From Henckelia pumila (taxonomy: Eukaryota > Streptophyta > Magnoliopsida > Lamiales > Gesneriaceae): a DNA stretch of 64,000 bases. Position numbers and translations under genes: made by a program. The notes below the pieces were generated by a model, which was not told the origin of the DNA, did no database searches, and was given only the letters and a program-made list of their open reading frames with translations. Positions 58,620-64,000 of the stretch are shown here, piece after piece. Positions within the stretch are counted from its first letter, which is position 1; each line of letters begins with the position of its first letter. The DNA lies in assembly GCF_033568475.1 (NCBI RefSeq), contig NC_133122.1:20219206-20283205 (forward strand). Reading direction: 5' to 3'.

Positions 58620-61186
58620 ATGGCTGCATCTCGCAGGCTTCGGGAGCTGCAATCGCAAGTGGGAAACAAGATCTGCGTCGATTGCTCCCAGAAGAACCCT
58701 CAATGGGCGTCCGTCTCATACGGCGTCTTCATGTGCCTCGAGTGTTCGGGGAAACACCGAGGCCTTGGCGTTCACATCTCCTTCGTCCGATCCGTGACCA
58801 TGGACTCGTGGTCCGAGATCCAGCTCAAGAAAATGGAGCTTGGGGGCAATGAGAAATTCAACAATTTTGTTTCTCAGTATGGGATCCCTAAAGAAACGGA
58901 TATCGTGACCAAGTATAATACCAAAGCGGCGGCGGTTTATCGGGATCGTGTCCAGGCGCTTGCCGAGGGCAAACCGTGGCGCGATCCTCCGGTCGTGAAA
59001 GAAACATTGAAATCGAATGATAAGAATGGGACTAGTTTCGCTGGTAAGCCTCCGCTGAGGGCTAATGGGGGTGGAGGCGGTAATTCTGGAAGTAATTCGG
59101 GGTGGGATAGCTGGGATAATTTTGATGATGGGGGGAATAATTCTCCCAATAGTCTTAGGAGAAACAATACAGTAGGTGATTTTAGGAGTTCCGGGAGTGG
59201 AGGCGGTGCGCCTTCCCGTTCAAAATCCACTCAAGATATTTATTCACGGACTCAGTTGGAGGCGTCTGCTGCAAATAAGGAGAGTTTTTTTGCTCAGAAG
59301 ATGGCGGAAAACGAGTTGAAGCCAGAGGGGATCAACCCATCGCAAGGTGGGAAGTATGTTGGATTTGGTTCAAGTCCTGCTCCAGCGCCTAAGAATAATT
59401 ATGGAGAGGGAGATGTTCTTTCGGCTGTTTCCCAGGTTCGTTTTCTTGGCATGTTTCTTGTATTATGTACCTATCAATTGATGTGTTTCTTTGTGATTGC
59501 TTATGCTTGGTGGGTTTTGTATGCAGGGATTTGGCAGGTTATCTGTGGTAGCTGCATCCGCCGCCCAGTCTGCAGCAACAGTTGTTCAAGCTGGGACTAG
59601 GGAATTCACTTCAAAGGTAGTGTTTTCCTACCTGTGACATGATTGTTGGTCATGTTATTGTATTTGTTATCTTTTGAGAGTGTTTGATTTTACTTCTGTA
59701 GATGCACAATGTTTTGCAGTTTAGTATAAAGGGAGCCTTTTTTTTTTAAAGTTATTTGTAAATGCATTCAATGTTCTCTTTCATATTTTTAAATTGGACT
59801 ATCTACTAGTTCTGTTGTATACCGTCAACGTTATTTTATGGATGCCTTAATGGGTCATGAATGCATTTAATAATATCGAACATGCCTTGATTGAGTTTGT
59901 GAGAGATATGAAAGATCCTTCTTCTAGCCTGATCATGTATTCTTTTTCAGAATTTCCTCCTAGAAAAATTGATGTGTATTTCACGTGATTTCAAAACTAG
60001 AGAATTCGTGCCTCCCCATGTAAATGTTTGTGGTCCTAATCGTGGGGGTAAATGCATTTCACATCTCAAATTTGTGGGCAGAGCTTGAATTTGGGACATG
60101 ATTCTGAACAACTGTCAGTTTTATCATTGTTTTCATGCCTGTGGATGTTTTAGGCTTATAATCTATATGGGATTATCACCCCAAGTGCATTATGCATTAT
60201 CGCACCTGTACAAATACAATTACTTTCTGGGATTATAAGAGGAGCATGCTTTGTGGCTATACATTGTTAATGGGAACTTCACCATTTGCATCCTTTTGGC
60301 TTAAAACATAATTGGAGCCCATTATTTGTTTCGGAATCATTGGATTCGATTTTTGGTCTTGTATTACGAAATTTGTGCGACTGATAAAGGAGATGAAAAA
60401 TAGAGGTTACACATCTTTGCATAGAACATGCATTTTTATGCATCAAACCAAAATTTTATGTCATTATTGACTTAAAAAGCGAAGTAATTAGTACACATTC
60501 AAATTTTATCTGTCATTATCCTACAGCAGATGTGTTATTTGCTTTGTAATTTTAAAGAATCATCCTAGAGTCCTATATCACAAAAAATAGTTCTGCAATA
60601 TTAGGTGATGGTGTTCAGCATCTTTTTTTCCCCTAACTTGAATATATGATGAAAAACAAATTGCTCGTCAATCCCACTTTTGCAGGTAAAAGAGGGGGGA
60701 TATGATCAGAAGATGAATGAAACTGTTAATGTTGTGACAGCAAAGACATCGGAAATTGGACAAAAGACATGGGGGCTTATGAAAGGGGTAATGGCCTTGG
60801 CTTCTCAGAAAGTCGAGGAGTACACTAAAGAAGGATCTGGCTTGAAAAATGATGGCTGGCAACGTAATGAAGGGCGGGCTAATGGCTATTATCAGGAGTT
60901 TGGACAAGATTCCAAGAGTTGGAATTCTACTGCCGGAACAAAAACCTCTTCTGGTGGGCAGTTTAACTCTGTTAGCTCTTCTTCTTGGGACGATTGGGAT
61001 GCAGCAGACACCAAGAAGGAAGAACCGGCAAAGGCTACAAAAACCCAGAATGGAGATAGCTGGGCAGGCTGGGATGATGGCAAGGATGATGGATTCGATA
61101 GTTTCTATCAAAGTGGGTCTGATAAGAAAACAGTGGGTTATAATGGGAAATCGGAGTCCAAATGGACAGAGGGAGGGTTTCTTTGA
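58620..61186 (+). CDS. AGD6: ARF GTPase-activating protein, AGD6/AGD7 type
   Basis: Exons are 58620-59435, 59527-59616 and 60686-61186 (GT-AG, in frame), 468 residues. The N-terminal ARF-GAP domain shows the zinc finger [20 protein letters not shown] then CLEC (CxxC-x16-CxxC) and, right after it, the catalytic arginine in [20 protein letters not shown] Gly/Ser/Asn-rich linker follows, then [19 protein letters not shown] and an amphipathic helix region ([20 protein letters not shown]) that is typical of ArfGAP1-type curvature sensing. The C-terminal tail has Trp-Asp repeats ([21 protein letters not shown]). It stimulates GTP hydrolysis by ARF1 on Golgi COPI coats. Intron 2 is about 1.07 kb. 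AGD6 versus AGD7 cannot be decided here. Confidence 0.93.
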
Positions 61187-61936
61187 GGTTAGCACGTCTC
61201 AATCCCGATTATTGTTTCTAAAATTTTTACCCTTCCATCGACTTTAGAGAAGTTTATCTGTGAAGGGGTTGTGTGATGAAAGTAGTATATGAATGTAAAA
61301 TTTCCTATAGTGGGCCTGGAAAATGCCCAAGAAACTATATAGGTTGCTTGTTTGTCTTGAAGACCCTTTTTTTTCACTATTGTAATTTTGAATTTTATAC
61401 TGCGATTGGATTGGTTACTGGTTTTTAAGCATCTGTACTTTAGTTTTGATTGCATAAAAATTACGGCAAAGTTCATGTAGCCTTCCTCATTGTACATCCC
61501 ATCTTCAAGTAGATGGTGGCCGTGTATGGAATTCTGCAAGACATTAACAAAACTGGTGGATCCGGTGAGAAGGCAACAACCCGAATCTTCTAGTGAAAAG
61601 AAATGGGTATTTCATTTTAATTTTTCCGATATTGAATTTCACTACCTCCTGAAGATTTCCGGGGATTCACAATCTTGGTTGAAGATTCCCTTTGCCTTTC
61701 ATGTCTTTGAAATTCAGTGTACGATCCAATGTATTTTTTATGTTGGCTGAAGGTGTCGTCCCCGTCAAACAAAAATAAATGAATCTTTACAGATAATGTT
61801 GTTCCAAGTTGTCCCTAATTATGGTCTCGGCCCTCTTGCCTCGTACGTTTCTCTTCTGTATCAAATCGAATCAAATCAAGTCGAATTAATTCTTCGATAA
61901 GTGGAATGTAGATGTATGATAATCTTTTTTTCCAAT
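61187..61936. other. ARF-GAP 3' region and spacer
   Basis: The first ~250 bp is probably the 3' untranslated region of the ARF-GAP gene. The rest shows no convincing gene. A short frame at 61490-61750 has no family features. Confidence 0.45.
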
Positions 61937-62012
61937 CAGTGTTCTAATTTCTAAATGGCGGTGGGCTGTCATTGACCGTCCCGCCACCGTCTCGACCGTC
62001 ATTTAAAACACT
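61937..62012. mobile_element. Very small hAT-like MITE (76 bp)
   Basis: Starts CAGTGTTCTA and ends TAAAACACTT, whose inverse is AAGTGTTTTA. The flanks TTTCCAAT and TTTGCAAT match at seven of eight positions, like a hAT 8-bp duplication with one change. The interior (GGCGGTGGGC, GACCGTCCCGCCACCG) is GC-rich and partly palindromic. The ends resemble those of the 1982-2521 element. Confidence 0.5.
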
Positions 62013-62123
62013 TTTGCAATGTTTCATCCATGTTTGTTGATTACGAAAAAAACATTCAATCACATCCATGGTAAAACTTTAGCTGCAATCCTTTAAAAAA
62101 AAACTAAAAAAATTAAAATAATT

Positions 62124-62196
62124 GGCGTCGCCCGGACTCGAACCGGAGACCTTCAGTGTGTTAGACTGACGTGATAACCAACTACACCACGACACC
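62124..62196 (-). tRNA. tRNA-Val (AAC)
   Basis: Read on the minus strand, this 73-nt sequence folds as a full cloverleaf without intron. The acceptor stem GGTGTCG pairs with CGACGCC with one T-G wobble, the D arm contains GTAGTTGGTTATCAC, the anticodon loop is in GTCTAACACAC with anticodon AAC, and the T arm has GGTTCGAGTCC. CCA is not encoded, as usual in nuclear genes. A T-run follows the gene downstream (62083-62110 region on the plus strand is A-rich), fitting pol III termination. Confidence 0.95.
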
Positions 62197-62337
62197 TTTG
62201 TGATATTTCTTAGTTTAATATTTAATTTAAAGTAAGTTCCTATGTTCCTTTTCCTAAACCCCGAAACCTTTTCTTTCCCCTCCATTCATCCTTTTTCTTT
62301 CTAACGCAAGAACCCTAGTTGGGTTTGAGTTTCGAAA

Positions 62338-64000
62338 ATGTCGAATCTGGACTTGAGTTTGGATGACATTATCAACATGAACAAAACTACCGACAGAGCA
62401 CCGAATTATGGCCCAGTGCAGTCCAGACGGTTCAATAACCGTTCCACTGGCCGCGCCACTCCGTATTCCTTCACCAAGGTTAGATTCTTTTTTTTTTTTT
62501 TGAATTGATTGTTACGGTGTTCGTCTTGAAGCTGAATTTTGAGCTATTTCGTAAGGCGCTGGCAGCGGAGACTCGGTCGAGCGATAGCATGTTGGCGGAG
62601 GAGAGGGCTGCTGCGGCGTTTTACCCTATTCAAGGAGGAGCTAGGGATTTGGTGCTTGAGACGGGGACTAAACTCTTGATTTCCAATTTGGATTATGGGG
62701 TGTCGGACCTTGACATTACTGTAATTCTTTGAGTTTTATTACCAGTTTTTTTAAGCTTAATTTTGGCTTCATTAGAAATACATCGATGTTGCGTTTTTAT
62801 TGATGCATTTCATTTGTGGAATGGATTTGAAACAATAGATTCAATATTACTTTTGATTGTAAATGTCTTGTTTGGGTTAAAGTTGAGGGATTCATCTCTA
62901 TGGATATGGAGATTACCCATCATTGTGAGTAGATTTACCAAATCTTTGTGCTTAGTTTCCAAGTAATGAGAAGAACTGCAATTGTATATGTGTAACCATC
63001 AGAGGAGGAAACTCAGACTGTTCATCTTCATTTTCCATGATGATTGACACTTGACACAGTTGAACTTGTATTACAAGTTACAACTATAGTTTGTTAGAAA
63101 AGGGTGAGATAAAACAGTTTTTGTAGATTCCTCGACCTTCTATTCTTGTGAAAGTAGGAGATTTTGACTCACCCTATATGCCATAACGTGCAGGAGCTGT
63201 TCTCGGAGGTGGGTGAGCTGAAAAGTTGTGCAGTTCACTATGACAGATTTGGACGATCAGAGGTATTTCTGTGGTGAATATGTTGACTCCAAGTCTTTTG
63301 CAAGTACCACTGACAGTTAAAATGTGGGTTCGTCCTCGCAGGGGACTGCAGAAGTGGTTTTTTCACGACGTTCATACGCAGAGGCAGCTATCAAAAGATA
63401 CAATCATGTCCAACTGGACGGAAAGCCAATGAAAATCGAGCTTGTGGGGGTGAACATTGGCCCTCCTGGGATACCTCTTGCTGCATTTGGTGGCTCTAGG
63501 AATAACAATGGTGCTCCCATAAGGTTTGCTACCTTAGCATCTCATCTCCTATTTCGGAAACATTAAAATATAAGAATTAATAAAGAAACAAAATGAGTGA
63601 TTAAATTGATGAATCAATAAAAATGACATGGAAAACTGCTTGATTAAAGTTTACAATGTGACTTTATTCTATACTCTATGGCATTTTTTAATTTGTTACT
63701 CAGCATCGAGAAGATGCCAACAAACTTAGTTTGTCCTGGTGATTGTGCAAAATACATTGAATGTTGAATTAAGTGAATCTTTAGAGAAATACTGTCTTTA
63801 TCATGATCCCTAGACTTGATGTTCTGTCCATACATTGCCCCTTCTGTCCACACAGAAGGGAACAAGCTTCTCTCTCTCTCTCTCTCTAACAAGAACTCTA
63901 GATTTTATGCTCCTTAAAGCAGTGTCACGCTAATCTGAGGATTGTTTTTCCTATGAACTTTGTGGGATAGGAATGATCGAGGTCGAGGAAGAGGTGGTGT
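62338..64000 (+). CDS. ALY/REF mRNA-export factor (THO complex subunit 4), 3' end cut by window
   Basis: Exons are 62338-62478, 62556-62720, 63194-63262, 63342-63523 and 63971 onward (runs off the window). All visible borders are GT-AG and in frame. The start is the first Met, MSNLDLSLDDIIN, matching the N-terminal REF motif known to contact the UAP56 helicase. Next comes a short Arg-rich variable part, then the RRM over exons 2-4: TKLLISNLDYGVSDLDI (RNP2), ELFSEVGELKSCAVHYDR, GTAEVVFSRRSYAEAAI (RNP1-like), LDGKPMKIELVG. The last visible residues (NDRGRGRGG) begin the C-terminal Arg-Gly-rich box. ALY couples spliced mRNA to nuclear export within TREX. Which of the four Arabidopsis ALY types it matches is unclear. 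Confidence 0.92.
63869..63887. repeat. (CT)n microsatellite in an ALY intron
   Basis: About nine CT units lie inside the fourth intron, roughly 80 bases before exon 5. They may add to the polypyrimidine content but are not directly at the acceptor. Confidence 0.9.

Overview
This is plant nuclear DNA, almost certainly from a eudicot. The host genes have short exons with GT-AG introns. Their products are plant types: an SPKK-tailed H2A, an organelle RRM protein, a MEE40-like PPR protein, a UNC93-like carrier and an AGD6/7-type ARF-GAP. The gaps between genes are AT-rich and full of plant transposon families (Tat and gag-only LTR elements, Cassandra, CACTA, hAT, MULE, Tourist). I cannot name the species. 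One dispersed repeat near 23.2 kb resembles a family I associate with Lamiales, which is only a weak hint.

Layout. 0.3-1.1 kb: histone H2A.W-type gene on the minus strand. 1.5-2.5 kb: two small non-autonomous DNA transposons. 2.8-9.6 kb: a broken Tat/Retand-type LTR retrotransposon with a 5-bp target duplication and an antisense ORF zone. 9.9-13.7 kb: a hAT-type MITE holding a CACTA-like element and a foldback MITE. 13.8-19.6 kb: a Tourist-like MITE, split by a 5S-bearing Cassandra solo LTR, itself split by a gag-only LTR element. Matching target duplications support every level of this nest. 19.7-24.3 kb: more MITEs, a dispersed repeat and a 234-bp tandem repeat. 25.7-26.8 kb: a two-coding-exon gene of unknown function. 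27.8-29.6 kb: a mitochondrial-type RRM protein on the minus strand. 29.8-36.1 kb: a long foldback element whose left arm was hit by a 4.9-kb MULE with long terminal inverted repeats, a 9-bp target duplication, a damaged transposase gene and a second, divergent GRF zinc-finger gene. 36.4-38.7 kb: MEE40-like PPR gene without introns. 41.0-43.7 kb: decayed PIF/Harbinger-like remnant. 44.7-51.2 kb: complete eIF3a gene (13 coding exons, 966 residues by my splicing). 53.1-57.1 kb: UNC93-like gene (10 exons, 446 residues) with a Tourist MITE in one intron. 58.6-61.2 kb: ARF-GAP (3 exons, 468 residues). 62.1 kb: tRNA-Val(AAC). 62.3 kb to the right edge: an ALY/REF mRNA-export factor, cut by the window end.

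The host genes are ordinary housekeeping functions (chromatin, translation initiation, organelle RNA processing, vesicle traffic, mRNA export) and do not form one pathway. From memory, MEE40 and AGD6 are neighbours in Arabidopsis, so part of the gene order may be ancestral. Exon coordinates were worked out by hand from reading frames and splice dinucleotides. Family names rest on remembered sequence features, not on a database search. I found no convincing new cellular system. The most unusual things are the layered transposon nests, the two-gene MULE and the tandem copies of an LTR start.
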